NCBI RefSeq assembly: GCF_017872555.1
Contig: NZ_JAEDOX010000011.1
Span: forward strand, 30,728-94,727
Source of the DNA: Ruegeria sp. HKCCSA071
GTDB lineage: Bacteria; Pseudomonadota; Alphaproteobacteria; Rhodobacterales; Rhodobacteraceae
Direction of reading: 5' to 3'
DNA: 64,000 nucleotides
The notes below the pieces were generated by a model that was not told the DNA's origin, made no database searches, and saw only the letters and a list, made by a program, of their open reading frames with translations. Below are positions 38,268-48,145 of this stretch, one piece after another. Position 1 is the stretch's first letter; every line of letters starts with the position of its first letter. Both the position numbers and the translations under genes were made by a program.

Positions 38268-39516
38268 AGGTTCTTATCACCTCTGCATCGCCAAGGTTCA
38301 GCTCGTTCACGATCCTGTTCGATCCGACCACCAGATCCCATGGCCCGGCCTCGGCCGTGGCGCGATCAACCAACAGGCGGCCCACATTGGGCAGATGGGT
38401 AAAGGCATAACCCAGGTTCTGCCCCCGCAGATCGGCAGGCTTGATGGCCGGATCATAGACCGACAGCTGATACCCAGCCTGCAGCAGCCGCCGGGCAATA
38501 TCGACATTGGGGCTTTCGCGCAGATCATCGGTTCCGGCCTTGAAGGCCAGCCCCGCCATCAGCACCCGACCGCCTTCGGGCAGCCGCGCCATGATGTCCT
38601 GCGCCTGATAGGTTTTATGCGCCTGATTGGTCTGCAACAGGCTGTCAATCAGATGGGTATGGGCCCCCACCTCACCCGCAATATGCTGCAATGCACGCAC
38701 ATCCTTGGGCAGGCACGAGCCCCCGAACGCGCCGCCCGGACGGGTGTAATAAGCCGAGATGTTCAGCTTGGTGTCCGAGACGAAAATCTCGTGCATGGTT
38801 TTGGCCGACACGCCCATGCTGTGGCAGATACGGCCGATCTCATTGGCGAAGGCCACCTTGGTGGCATGCCAGGTGTTGTCGACGAATTTGGTGATCTCGG
38901 CCTCTTCAAAAGCGGTGTAGAACACCGGCGCGTCCAGACCCTCGTGCATTTCGTCCATCACCGCCGAGCGATTGCCACCGGCTGTACCAACAACGATCTT
39001 GGGCGGGTTGAAGAAGTCATCCACTGCCGACGCCTCGCGCAGGAATTCGGGGTTATAGACAATCTCGACCGCCTGCGCCGTCCGCTCGCCCAGATAGCTT
39101 TGGAAGATCGGCTCGATCAGCTGCCGCACGGTGCCCGGCCGGAAGGTTGACCGATACGCCACCGTCAGAGGCCGCGCCCGATCCGGCGATACGGTTTCGG
39201 CAATCTGACGCGTCACCTCGGCCACAAAGCTCATGTTATGCGAGCCGTCAGTGGAACTGGGCGTGCCCACACAGACAATGGCCAGATCCACATCCCCGAG
39301 ATCCGGCATCTCGACCACGGCGCGGATCAGATTTTTCCCAAGCGCCTCGGTCAGCAGCCCGGCCACTTTCGGCTCCTTGATCGGGGGCTGGCCTGCGTTG
39401 ATTTCGGACACCTTGTCGGCGTTCACATCAATGCCGATCACCTCGTGCCCTTCACGGGTCAGACAGCACGCTGCCGTGAAACCCACATACCCCAAACCAA
39501 AAATCGCAATCTTCAT
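38254..39516 (-). CDS. GDP-mannose/UDP-glucose 6-dehydrogenase (AlgD-like)
   Basis: The 420-residue protein begins MKIAIFGLGYVGFTAACCLT (NAD fold). It has the catalytic cysteine loop FGGSCLPKDVRAL and a third-domain motif LAFKAGTDDLRESPNVDI. The wording of these motifs is closer to AlgD (GDP-mannose 6-dehydrogenase) than to UDP-glucose enzymes, so GDP-mannuronate is the likelier product. The ATG at 39516 is the family start; the ATG at 39555 adds 13 unsupported residues. It is coupled to the downstream GT4 by overlap. Confidence 0.88.
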   Translation of the reverse strand: MKIAIFGLGYVGFTAACCLTREGHEVIGIDVNADKVSEINAGQPPIKEPKVAGLLTEALGKNLIRAVVEMPDLGDVDLAIVCVGTPSSTDGSHNMSFVAEVTRQIAETVSPDRARPLTVAYRSTFRPGTVRQLIEPIFQSYLGERTAQAVEIVYNPEFLREASAVDDFFNPPKIVVGTAGGNRSAVMDEMHEGLDAPVFYTAFEEAEITKFVDNTWHATKVAFANEIGRICHSMGVSAKTMHEIFVSDTKLNISAYYTRPGGAFGGSCLPKDVRALQHIAGEVGAHTHLIDSLLQTNQAHKTYQAQDIMARLPEGGRVLMAGLAFKAGTDDLRESPNVDIARRLLQAGYQLSVYDPAIKPADLRGQNLGYAFTHLPNVGRLLVDRATAEAGPWDLVVGSNRIVNELNLGDAEVIRTYEYD

Positions 39517-39888
39517 ACTGTAATACTGCTCTAAAACCGATATCCACGCACGCATAACTGCTTGAATAAAATCTTCGTTCTGCCCTACTTGGCATCTTTA
39601 AGTATTTAAGGTCAAATTCATGAAAATGTTCACAGCCTCCCGTGACATCATACGCCGCAATGCTGCATGAATTATGATTTGTATGTAGTAGATGGAGTAT
39701 ACTTTTGAAATTGAACAAAAACATGCACTATGTAACGTGAGATCAACTAGGCAAACTCAACAGCCAAGCTTCAAATCAACACATTGGATCCGGTTTCTTG
39801 AAAGGCCAAAGGCAACTGTTGCGATCCTCGCGGGGGAAACACTAGCTATAAACTTAGATCATTGTCCTCAGAATGGAAAATTTAACTT
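39517..39888. other. 372-bp AT-rich divergent intergenic region
   Basis: It separates the AlgD-like gene (minus) from the flippase gene (plus) and marks a visible drop in GC content that continues into the variable core. I see no gene, repeat or terminator in it. It should contain the promoters for both units. Confidence 0.5.
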
Positions 39889-41406
39889 GTGAATAAAATC
39901 TCTAAATACCACCCAAAACGTAGCACACTAACCCGCAGCTCTGCTCTAGCTGTGGGGGTTGCTACGCTTCTGGCATCCAGCGTATTTCGACAGGCTCTGG
40001 GGTTCTTTACGCTTGCGTTTACTGCACGCTTGCTTCGGCCTGAAGATTTTGGAATTATTGCTTATTTCATGATCGCCGTAGCGCTATTCGAAATGTTGCA
40101 GCGGCAGATTGGGTTGGTACTTATTCGAATTGATGACGTTACACTTGAGCATCTGAACACCGTTTTCACATTCCAAATCGTGTTCGGGCTTTTTGCTGCA
40201 TTCCTTCTTTGGGTCATCCAGCCCTTGGTGACTCTATTTAACACCCCTCATCTGGTAGAAATTTTACCTTACTTATCAGTGCTTTCCATACTTGTAAGTT
40301 TGCGCAGCCCCCGCTTTCTACTGTACGAGCGTAGTTTGCGGTTCTCTCAAGCTGCTGTAGAAGAAACACTAAACCGCATCGCATACTCTGGAGCAGCCAT
40401 TTATCTAGTCTGGCTTTGGCGGGACTTCTGGGCTGTCCTTGTAGCCGTATTCGTAGGAATGGTAGTGCGAAGCACCATCACTTTCGCGATAGCTCCGATG
40501 TTACCGAAACTTTCAGTGTCACGGTGGCGAGAATGCTTGACGTTTTCTTCTTGGTCGGCTGGTGCTCAACTCTCTCAATTTTTTGCTAATAATATGCCTC
40601 AGCTTTTCATTGGTGCCACACTCGGTCTGGCTGACGCTGGTTTATACAGGGTTGGAACCCGGATCACTGAAGTTGTCACAACACATTTCATTGCTCCACT
40701 GCAGCGCGTAATTTATCCTGGCTTAGCAGATGTTGCCCGGTCTACTGATCGAAAAAGAGAAGCGTTCATTCGACTAAACGCCCTACTTCTGGCAATTGTA
40801 CTTCCAGTGAGTGTCGGCACCGCATTGGTATGCAAAGACGTGATCTTGGTAGGTTTAGGTTTCAAGTGGATTGCCGCCGCACAGGTCATCTGGGTGTTAG
40901 CCCCGCTCAAAGCTATGGAAACTCTACAAGCAAATGTACGCGCCGCTAGCTATGTCGCAGGCTCGACAAAAACGCTATTTATGCGAAACTTAATTTTGCT
41001 AATACTCGTGTGTTTCTACATGTGGGTTGGAACAAGATTTGGCTTTGGTGGTGCGCTGGTGGCATCCGGAATGTCCAGTCTTACTGCACTGTTCATCACC
41101 CTTATCCTGGCTAAAAGCTTTGGAAGTGGCAGCTTTTGGGAACCACTCACTGTTGCTTGGCGGAGTTTCATCGCCTGTGGAATAATGGTCATAGCTGTAA
41201 TTTGCGCCGACCTGATCCTTCACTCAGGGACACATGTGCCACGTTTACTTGTCATAGTACTGGTTAAGGTTTTTGTAGGTGTAGTGGTTTACACGATAGC
41301 ACATATCGCCTTGTGGACACTCGCGCGGCGCCCGGAGGGCTTTGAGACCTCGGTATTCGCCTTGCTGACACGCCTTGGTCGCAGGCTAAAGCAATCGCAG
41401 ATATGA
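39889..41406 (+). CDS. Wzx-like oligosaccharide flippase
   Basis: The 505-residue protein has about 12-14 hydrophobic helices and the polysaccharide-transporter opening ALAVGVATLLASSVFRQALGFF, with ARLLRPEDFGIIAY. Flippases of this MOP superfamily move lipid-linked repeat units to the periplasmic face. It starts with GTG; the nearest purine-rich stretch (GGAAAA) is weakly placed. It is followed by two glycosyltransferases on the same strand and, across an IS scar, by the polymerase gene, which together give a Wzx/Wzy set. Confidence 0.9.
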   Translation: MNKISKYHPKRSTLTRSSALAVGVATLLASSVFRQALGFFTLAFTARLLRPEDFGIIAYFMIAVALFEMLQRQIGLVLIRIDDVTLEHLNTVFTFQIVFGLFAAFLLWVIQPLVTLFNTPHLVEILPYLSVLSILVSLRSPRFLLYERSLRFSQAAVEETLNRIAYSGAAIYLVWLWRDFWAVLVAVFVGMVVRSTITFAIAPMLPKLSVSRWRECLTFSSWSAGAQLSQFFANNMPQLFIGATLGLADAGLYRVGTRITEVVTTHFIAPLQRVIYPGLADVARSTDRKREAFIRLNALLLAIVLPVSVGTALVCKDVILVGLGFKWIAAAQVIWVLAPLKAMETLQANVRAASYVAGSTKTLFMRNLILLILVCFYMWVGTRFGFGGALVASGMSSLTALFITLILAKSFGSGSFWEPLTVAWRSFIACGIMVIAVICADLILHSGTHVPRLLVIVLVKVFVGVVVYTIAHIALWTLARRPEGFETSVFALLTRLGRRLKQSQI

Positions 41407-41450
41407 CATGTTCTTCTGAAACCATGCCGTATCATTAATTAGAAGGTTTG

Positions 41451-42434
41451 ATGGTTATTGAAATGAAAGACAATCGCACGGGAATCAACGACGAAGATGT
41501 GGTTCTTTCAATAATAATCGTAAATTGGAATACTGAAGAGCTTTTAAGAAATTGCCTTGCATCTGTATTCGCGGAATACGATCCTTCGTTCATGGAAGTG
41601 ATTGTCGTCGATAATGGATCTGACGATAACTCATGTGATATCGTGATGAAGGACTTCCCTAATGTTATCTTGCAGCCAAACATCCAAAACGTTGGATTTG
41701 CAGCCGCAAACAACCAAGGTTTCGAGATAGCCAAGGGCCGCTTTGTTCTGCTGCTGAATTCGGACACGTTGGTACACGGGAACGTGCTAAAAAAATCTGT
41801 AGAATGGCTTGATGCACGGCCCGATGTCGCGGCGATGGGGTGTAAAGTGCTTAATGCGGATGGAACAACTCAATTGACCTGTTCGCAATATCCCTCGATA
41901 TTGAACCTGATACTTCTTACCTCCGGATTGTGGAAAGCGCCTTGGCCAAGGTTTTTTGGCAAGTTTCAATTAAGGCACTGGAACAGAGACTGTGAGAAAG
42001 ATGTTGAGGTCATTTCAGGTTGCTATTTACTGGTTCGGAAGGAAGTAATCGGTAGCGTCGGACCGCTGGACGAAGCTTTTTTTTTCTATGGAGAGGAAAC
42101 CGACTGGTGCCGTCGTATACGAGATGCTGGTTGGCGCCTCGTGTTTGCGCCAGTTGGGAAGATCACTCATTTTGGAGGTGGTACAGTAAAGAAACTGCAC
42201 TATCGTAGGGACATTATGCTGTCAGAAGCTGTAGTGCGCCTCCATAAGAAGCATGGAAACCTTCTTGGGGCCTACGCAGCATATTTGATCTTGTTGGCTT
42301 TCAACTCGTCTCGGGCGCTCTACTGGACAATCAGCTCCACCATAAAAAGCCACGAACACTCAAAAGATAGGGCCTTGCATTTTAGGAAAGTACTGCGGCA
42401 CAGCAATGAAATTTGGCCTGAGACAAAACTATGA
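41451..42434 (+). CDS. Glycosyltransferase family 2 (rhamnosyltransferase-like)
   Basis: The 327-residue GT-A enzyme has LSIIIVNWNTEELLRNCL and VIVVDNGSDDNS. It continues with VLLLNSDTLVHG (metal-binding) and FFFYGEETDWCRR, the pattern of WbbL-type rhamnosyltransferases. AGAAGG at 41441-41446 precedes the ATG at 41451; a TTG at 41448 and an ATG at 41463 are alternatives. Its stop overlaps the next GT gene by ATGA. Lower GC than its flanks suggests that it arrived with the variable core. Confidence 0.88.
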   Translation: MVIEMKDNRTGINDEDVVLSIIIVNWNTEELLRNCLASVFAEYDPSFMEVIVVDNGSDDNSCDIVMKDFPNVILQPNIQNVGFAAANNQGFEIAKGRFVLLLNSDTLVHGNVLKKSVEWLDARPDVAAMGCKVLNADGTTQLTCSQYPSILNLILLTSGLWKAPWPRFFGKFQLRHWNRDCEKDVEVISGCYLLVRKEVIGSVGPLDEAFFFYGEETDWCRRIRDAGWRLVFAPVGKITHFGGGTVKKLHYRRDIMLSEAVVRLHKKHGNLLGAYAAYLILLAFNSSRALYWTISSTIKSHEHSKDRALHFRKVLRHSNEIWPETKL

Positions 42435-43645
42435 GAGTAATTTTGCTTTCATATATTTGTGACGGCACAGATGTCGGTGAATCGCTTGTTGCCTTCAAAT
42501 GGGCAAAGGCACTCGCAGAACAGGTTGACCTTACAGTTCTGGCTTTTGAGCGACCTGGGCGAAAGCCATTAAGTCAACAACTTCCAGAAGCCACGGTCAT
42601 CACCTGGCCAGAACCTTCAACGTTTCGTGCCGCTGAACGATTCAATGCAATGCTAAAACCCGCTTATCCCGTACTCTTTCGAAACGTGAGACGGTGGCTG
42701 CGAGAACAGCAAAACCTAGGTGTTGTGTTTGATTTAGCTCATCAAATCATGCCGCTGGCCGCTCGCTATCCTAGCCCCTTCCATGGGCAAGGCATACCAT
42801 ACATCATAGGGCCACTTGGAGGGACTCTCGAAACCCCCAAAGGATTCACCAAAGAGATTCAAACGTCACGTTGGTATACCCGACTTCGTTACTTGGACAA
42901 GTGGCGGTTCCGATATGATCCATGGTTGCGTAAAAGCTACTCTGACGCCGATCTAATTCTAGGTGTCGCGTCCTATATGGAAGACGCGTTAACAGGTATT
43001 CCAATCAAAAAATTTAAGACAGTGCTTGAATTAGGTGTGGATGATATTCCCAGAACCGAAACACGTAATGGAAAAAGCGAGTTTAACCTACTTCACGTTG
43101 GGAGAGGCGTAAGAACCAAAGGCCTAAGGGACGCTATAAGGGCACTTCCTCTCCTCAGCGACCTACCTAATATTGTTCTCACATCGGCAGGACGTGGCGA
43201 AGAAATAGAAATTTGCCGACAAGAAGCGGTCAGATTAGGTGTCGCAGATCGAGTTCGATTTTTAGGTCATTTACCGAAATCAGAAATCGAAAAACTATAC
43301 CAGAATTCCGACATCTTTGTGTTCCCATCATTCCGAGAACCCACTGGAGGAGTAATTTACGAAGCAATGCGATGGGGCCTTCCGATCATCACTGTAGACT
43401 ATGGCGGACCAGCCTCAATTGTTAAAGATAATATGGGAATTAAACTTCCTGTTACCACACCCGAAGAACTCGTCACCGGAATAGCAAACTCTATCCGTGA
43501 TCTACATTCTGATTCCAACCTTCGATTATCGATGGGAAATAACGCACGAGAAAACTTACTTGCATACGGCCTATGGACTAAAAAAGCTGAGTTAATGAAG
43601 ATGATATATGAAGATATATCTAGGGTCAGGATTCATAACCAGTAG
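42431..43645 (+). CDS. Glycosyltransferase family 4, 3' end merged with an IS relic
   Basis: The 404-residue GT-B enzyme has LLHVGRGVRTKGLRDAIRAL at the start of the donor domain and the nucleotide-sugar site DIFVFPSFREPTGGVIYEAM. The start overlaps the preceding GT by ATGA. The last codons (HNQ and stop) lie inside the remnant of an IS5-like transposase read on the other strand, so the native C-terminus was probably replaced by a few residues. The catalytic core is complete, and activity is likely retained. Confidence 0.88.
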   Translation: MRVILLSYICDGTDVGESLVAFKWAKALAEQVDLTVLAFERPGRKPLSQQLPEATVITWPEPSTFRAAERFNAMLKPAYPVLFRNVRRWLREQQNLGVVFDLAHQIMPLAARYPSPFHGQGIPYIIGPLGGTLETPKGFTKEIQTSRWYTRLRYLDKWRFRYDPWLRKSYSDADLILGVASYMEDALTGIPIKKFKTVLELGVDDIPRTETRNGKSEFNLLHVGRGVRTKGLRDAIRALPLLSDLPNIVLTSAGRGEEIEICRQEAVRLGVADRVRFLGHLPKSEIEKLYQNSDIFVFPSFREPTGGVIYEAMRWGLPIITVDYGGPASIVKDNMGIKLPVTTPEELVTGIANSIRDLHSDSNLRLSMGNNARENLLAYGLWTKKAELMKMIYEDISRVRIHNQ

Positions 43646-43850
43646 ATGATGGTTGCCGCGAGTGCGATGGCCGCACAGCGCCATTGGGAATAACGTTCCA
43701 GCAGCGCTCATAAAATTGCTAGACGCATCCAGACCGTCTGTGTGATCAAAGGGCGGAAAATCCAGCTCCCGGCGATCCAAGGTTGGGTAGCAGTGCACAA
43801 ACCCGCAGACTCTCGTCATGAACGAGGGAGCCTCGGGGGGCACGTCAACG
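43633..43850 (-). mobile_element. Relic of transposable elements (IS5-like transposase C-terminus plus an IS end)
   Basis: On the minus strand, 43698-43633 reads ERYSQWRCAAIALAATIIYWL-like sequence and a stop, the typical last residues of IS5-group transposases. The far part (about 43,810-43,845) contains TGACGTGCCCCCCGAGGCT and TCGTTCATGA. It closely resembles the IS3-like end at 47,579 (TGACCTGCCCCCCGAAAC). The two pieces may come from different elements. No intact inverted repeats or open transposase remain. Confidence 0.5.
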
Positions 43851-43856
43851 CACCAC

Positions 43857-45212
43857 CTACTTTTTTGGGAAACGTGTGTATCTAATTCTGGCTCTACTAC
43901 TCCGTGAGTTTATACCGCCTTTATCGTCTCCGGCTATGTCACCATCGCCCGAAACACCAACTTCACTCCAGAACCAAGCACCACTTCCAAGCAAGAATAA
44001 AAATAAACAATAAGTAGACTCCCACAAATGAACCGTAAATGCAGCCAATCCTATTCCAATAAGAGAAATCACATATCCTGTTCGTACCCCAGCACTATAT
44101 CCAACCAATGGCACTCTAATTGTCTTGATTATAACCGTTAAGTACATTGAGAAAAATGTAAAAAACAAAGGCAAGCCATACCTCAAAGAAATAAGAAGCC
44201 AAAAATTATCCACGCTTCCCTTAAGCCACAATGGTCGTGTCCACCAACGAAAGCCGATCCCGAAAATTGGGCTATTGAGTATGTCGTCTTTCGCATGTGT
44301 AAAAATAAGAATTCGGTTGTATCCAGAAGACTTAGAGAACGTGAGTTCCGAAGCAATTATCTGAAATACATTTCGGTTAGACCCCAGCTCCAAGGCTGTA
44401 AGTATAAAAAACACTCCTACAGATAGTACAATCCACCTAGATTTTTTTCTTTTGAATATTTCGTCCCAGAAAATTAGAAATCCTTGAATTAAAACCCCCA
44501 TAAATGCACCTGCCGAAAGAGATAAAAATACCGCTGCACCAACAATAGATCCTCGGCGCACCCTCTTAAACAGAGAATCTTTCGACCCTAAAGAATACCA
44601 AATTAGTGCAAATGCAGAAGAGCAAAAGACGCCAAATAGGATTGGGTGTGGCATCGATACTTGAGCTCGATTCAATCCCAGTCTTGGCTCTTGGTTCGCA
44701 GGTTTATAGACTTCAAACACAACATCAAATAAATCTAGAATAATCTTTCTACCCGTAAAGCTCTCTATGACAGCAAAGGGTAAAAGAACGATGATGATAA
44801 TATAAGCTCCACGTACAAATGATCGAAATGAATTTATATCTCGGACCAGCACACGAGCAATAAAATATGGTGCGAGTGTCTCGATAGCAAGGATTCCGGA
44901 AAATTCCCATTGTTTAGCCACACCATGATTGACAAACAATGAGATCGGCATAAGTAGTGCCGCAAGTATTACTAAAAAGTCTACTGTGTAAACCGGACCG
45001 GCCGCACCTCGGGCCCACTGCACCAAAACAGGAACTATTGCAATTATCATATACGCCCTGTAGGGGCTTATTCTGAAATTTCCCAAGTAAAAATAGAATG
45101 GCATCACAAGAGCCAGCAGCAGCAGAAACACCAAAATCCCGCTTGATGCGCTTTTGGCCTTTTGTCGCCCGCCGCGATCGCGGCCGAGCATGGAAACATC
45201 CGTACTTGCCAT
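43857..45212 (-). CDS. Wzy-like polymerase / O-antigen ligase family protein
   Basis: The 451-residue protein has about eleven hydrophobic helices and a large periplasmic loop (about residues 290-350) with NSPIFGIGFRWWTRP and SVDNFWLLISLRYGLP. That layout is typical of O-antigen ligase and Wzy polymerases. It is AT-rich and convergent with the GT genes across an IS scar. In a locus with a Wzx-like flippase and a Wzz-like regulator, polymerisation of the repeat unit is the likeliest job. The start is the ATG at 45212 (MASTDVSML). Confidence 0.82.
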   Translation of the reverse strand: MASTDVSMLGRDRGGRQKAKSASSGILVFLLLLALVMPFYFYLGNFRISPYRAYMIIAIVPVLVQWARGAAGPVYTVDFLVILAALLMPISLFVNHGVAKQWEFSGILAIETLAPYFIARVLVRDINSFRSFVRGAYIIIIVLLPFAVIESFTGRKIILDLFDVVFEVYKPANQEPRLGLNRAQVSMPHPILFGVFCSSAFALIWYSLGSKDSLFKRVRRGSIVGAAVFLSLSAGAFMGVLIQGFLIFWDEIFKRKKSRWIVLSVGVFFILTALELGSNRNVFQIIASELTFSKSSGYNRILIFTHAKDDILNSPIFGIGFRWWTRPLWLKGSVDNFWLLISLRYGLPLFFTFFSMYLTVIIKTIRVPLVGYSAGVRTGYVISLIGIGLAAFTVHLWESTYCLFLFLLGSGAWFWSEVGVSGDGDIAGDDKGGINSRSSRARIRYTRFPKK

Positions 45213-45260
45213 AATTTAATTTACCAGTAAGCTACATTTCTTTCCAACGAAACGACTATG

Positions 45261-45983
45261 TCAATAGGAAGAAATTTGCTGAGCGGCGACATCTTGATCG
45301 TACATCCCCTTCAACAACTCATAGTCAGGTTTTGTTATCTTCAAAAGTTTATCAACTTGATGACTTTTCAATTCATAATCTCGCTGTTCAACTGGCGACT
45401 TATTTGCATGTTTCCCTCGGACTTGGCGACCCAACCTGTCACTTATGAAATTGTGAAGTTCATTTAGTTCCTCCAGTTTAAATACATGGTGAAAGAACTT
45501 GATATTGTCGCCTAAATGCCAAGAATATGGCGTAGTATGGATACGTGCCGGGCGACTAACTGCCCTATATTCATGGAAATTGTCAACGAACTCCCCAAAG
45601 CTCGGATTAAGTGGGAGGCCCTCATTCTTGATATCCATCTCTTCGTCACGCCAGCGAAACTGTTCGTGGTGAACTTTATCTCGCCAAGCAGATTTTATCC
45701 GAGCCAAAGGGTCTCGAACAAGCGCGAATGACACAAACCCGTCAGGCACTTGCGCTTGGGTGAACTTTTGGGTCTGGTATCCTTCTTGCTCATGAATGTT
45801 GCGTGGTTTGACCAGCTTGGCGGACGCCAATCTCCAGCGTATGTTGTTTTTGACGCGGGCGGCGCCTCGCCCCTTGAAGGGAGCACCCTTGTCAAGTTCC
45901 CAAAGAATCTCTTTTAAACTGCTGCTACCAACTTTCGTTATGTCAAAGTATACAGCTCTCAATTTCTTGGAAATAACTGCCAT
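45261..45983 (-). CDS. Sulfotransferase family 2 protein (first of three)
   Basis: The 240-residue protein has a 5'-phosphosulfate-binding-like loop TKVGSSSLKEIL near residue 20. The 3'-phosphate-binding region is FALVRDPLARIKSAWRDKV, the hallmark of carbohydrate sulfotransferases that use PAPS. The ATG at 45983 has AGG five bases upstream; the ATG at 46010 has none. The predicted role is cytoplasmic sulfation of a sugar in the lipid-linked unit. It is separated by about 50 bp from the polymerase gene downstream on the same strand. Confidence 0.82.
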   Translation of the reverse strand: MAVISKKLRAVYFDITKVGSSSLKEILWELDKGAPFKGRGAARVKNNIRWRLASAKLVKPRNIHEQEGYQTQKFTQAQVPDGFVSFALVRDPLARIKSAWRDKVHHEQFRWRDEEMDIKNEGLPLNPSFGEFVDNFHEYRAVSRPARIHTTPYSWHLGDNIKFFHHVFKLEELNELHNFISDRLGRQVRGKHANKSPVEQRDYELKSHQVDKLLKITKPDYELLKGMYDQDVAAQQISSY

Positions 45984-46218
45984 CACGCCTGCCCTTTCGC
46001 CTGCTAGCATCGAAGGATCATAATTGCAGATGGCTTGAATACAACATCGTCAGCTTCAAGATATGCTCAAACACATCCACAGAAAACAATGGCGCAAATT
46101 ACGCCAAACTGTTGCCGTTTGATCATGAAGAGGAGCAACCGCCTTCTAGATATGGATCGTTTTCCACTGTTGGCTAGCGAATACAGGTTACAAACACTAA
46201 GACTCACGCAACTGAACA

Positions 46219-47094
46219 ATGAGGTCCGGTGTGCGTATTCCAAGATTTTGGGTATTTGCTTTCATTCTACTTGTTTACGCGCGAGTGGTTCACTCTCTGG
46301 CGGGGCGTGCGATCAATAAAGTCGCAGGACGGCCCGAGCATTTCTCGCGATCTGCCCCCCGCAATATCCCCAAAAATATTTGGATCTACTGGGATCGCGG
46401 AGAAGAAAACGCCCCTGAAATCGTTAGGCACTGCATAGCGTCCTGGCGTGATAGAAACCCAGGCTGGGAGGTTCGCGTACTCGATAACAATACAGTGGCG
46501 GAAGTAACCGATCTTCCGCATGATCCCGAAAAATTATCCGTTCAATCCTATGCGGATTTGCTACGTCTGAGGCTCCTCAGAAAACATGGTGGCGTATGGG
46601 CCGACGCCACAACATATTGTCTATCACCACTTGACCAGTGGCTGCCGCCAGTAGCACAAAGAGGTTTTTTTGCATTCACCTGGACCAGAAACGACCGTTG
46701 GTTCATATGGCCAGGGATACGCCGATCTTTAACAAATTGGTTTCTTGCCGCTGAACCCGAAGGCGCGCTCATCTCCCATTGGGAAAAAGCAAGTTTCAAA
46801 TACTGGGAAGGTCGAACGAAACCACACAATTACTATTGGCCACACATCCTTGTCGATTATCTTTATATGACAAGCTACAGTTTTCGCCAGACTTTTGATG
46901 AATTCCCTAAAATCGGCTGTTATAGTGCGCATTTGATACATGACTGCGTGGAACATACCCGGAATACGGACGAGATCATCACCTTATTAAGAACAAATTC
47001 AGCACCTGTTCAAAAGCTACGCTGGGACTGGAATGAGCAACGAGTTGCAGCTACCAAAGAGATACTTGGCATCCAAGAAGCATCACAGCGCTAG
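46219..47094 (+). CDS. Capsular polysaccharide synthesis (Caps_synth) glycosyltransferase
   Basis: The 291-residue protein has an N-terminal hydrophobic segment, then IPKNIWIYWDRGEENAPEIV and SYADLLRLRLLRKHGGVWAD. The DxD-like acidic site and flanking motifs belong to the Caps_synth/GT32-like family of small glycosyltransferases. No ribosome site is obvious at the ATG. The stop codon TAG (47092-47094) falls within the CTAG target site of the IS481-type element. The same CTAG is present on the far side of the element, so the gene probably ended there before insertion. Confidence 0.82.
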   Translation: MRSGVRIPRFWVFAFILLVYARVVHSLAGRAINKVAGRPEHFSRSAPRNIPKNIWIYWDRGEENAPEIVRHCIASWRDRNPGWEVRVLDNNTVAEVTDLPHDPEKLSVQSYADLLRLRLLRKHGGVWADATTYCLSPLDQWLPPVAQRGFFAFTWTRNDRWFIWPGIRRSLTNWFLAAEPEGALISHWEKASFKYWEGRTKPHNYYWPHILVDYLYMTSYSFRQTFDEFPKIGCYSAHLIHDCVEHTRNTDEIITLLRTNSAPVQKLRWDWNEQRVAATKEILGIQEASQR

Positions 47095-48103
47095 GTGCTC
47101 AGTCCCAGCATATGGTGGATCGGACTTAGGATGAATCGATCTGGTTTTGATGTCCAGATTTTGCAGATGTATTCGTAGGGCGTGAGACCAGAGAACGTCT
47201 TGAGGCGCCGAGCGAAGTTGTACGCATCAAGGAAGTCGGCGAGATGTGTGCGAAGCTGGTCGTGGCTTTCATAGTGGTATCGTTTGACAGTTGCGTCCTT
47301 GATCGTGCGGTTCATGCGCTCAACCTGGCCATTGGTCCACGGATGGTTTGGCTTGGTCAGCCGATGCTCGATGCCGTTGGCCTCACAGATCATGTCGAAC
47401 CGCATGGGCCGGGAATAGATTGTGTTGCGATTGCGCGGCCGTCGGCATCCCGGCTTCCTGTTCTTTGATCATCCCGATGATCTGCACCTCGGTAAAACGG
47501 CTCTTTCGCATCCGTTTGCTCCTTCAAAAGGTTGAGCAAACTCTACATCAGAACGAGGGAAGTTTCGGGGGGCAGGTCAGCCTTCTCCACCAGTTGCGCC
47601 ACCGCAAACTTGCTGGTTCGGTCAATGGCCACAAAGAGAAATAGCTTTCCTTCTTCGGTTCTGACTTCGGCGATATCGATATGAAAATTGCCAATGGGAT
47701 ATCGTTTGAACTTCTGCCGTTTGGGCTTGTCCCCATCCATGTCAGGAAGGCGTGAAATCCCGTGACGCTGCAAGCAACGATGCAGAGAAGATCGTGTGAG
47801 ATGTGGAATTGATGGCTGCAAGGCATAGAGACGGTCGTCCAGTGGCAGTAGGGTGTGCCGCCGGAACGCAACGACCATATCTTCCTCGTCTTGGCTAAGA
47901 ATGGTTGAGCGCGGCTCTCGCGACCCAGTCTTCTGGTCTTCGACAGATTGGCGTTTGCGCCACTTCGCGACCGTCTTGGGGTTGACCCCAAGCTCTCTGC
48001 TCAGTTCCGAGATCGAAGCTTGCGATCGCTGTATTGCTGCTCTGACGGAGTGCGTGGTCGTGGCGCAGCCGTGACGAATTTGTCCCATAATGCTTCCTTC
48101 CAC
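47091..48103 (-). pseudogene. IS481-family transposase, interrupted
   Basis: The N-terminal part (48103 to about 47580) has a helix-turn-helix (SISELSRELGVNPKTVAKW) and the first catalytic block (NFHIDIAEVRTEEGKLFLFV). The C-terminal part (about 47430 to 47091) has FDMICEANGIEHRLTKP, HPWTNGQVERMNRTIKDA and SGLTPYEYICK. The central block with the second catalytic Asp is lost, replaced by an IS3-type fragment, so the product is dead. The stop codon TAG is supplied by the CTAG target duplication rather than by the element itself. Confidence 0.85.
47437..47579 (-). mobile_element. Fragment of an IS3-family element (left end and start of orfA)
   Basis: Starting at 47579 on the minus strand is TGACCTGCCCCCCGAAAC, then a leader with AAGGAG and an ATG at 47511. 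It opens MRKSRFTEVQIIGMIKEQE, the beginning of IS3-type OrfA. Similarity ends after EAGMPTA near 47437, where IS481 sequence resumes. It is a truncated insertion inside the IS481 transposase. Confidence 0.75.
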
Positions 48104-48145
48104 TCCAGCGAATGGATCGCACCATCAAACCGTGGGATCAAACAC

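Noticed and set aside
46219..47094. Truncation of the Caps_synth gene by the IS481-type element
   Set aside because: The CTAG duplication shows that the TAG stop was present before insertion, so the reading frame was not shortened.
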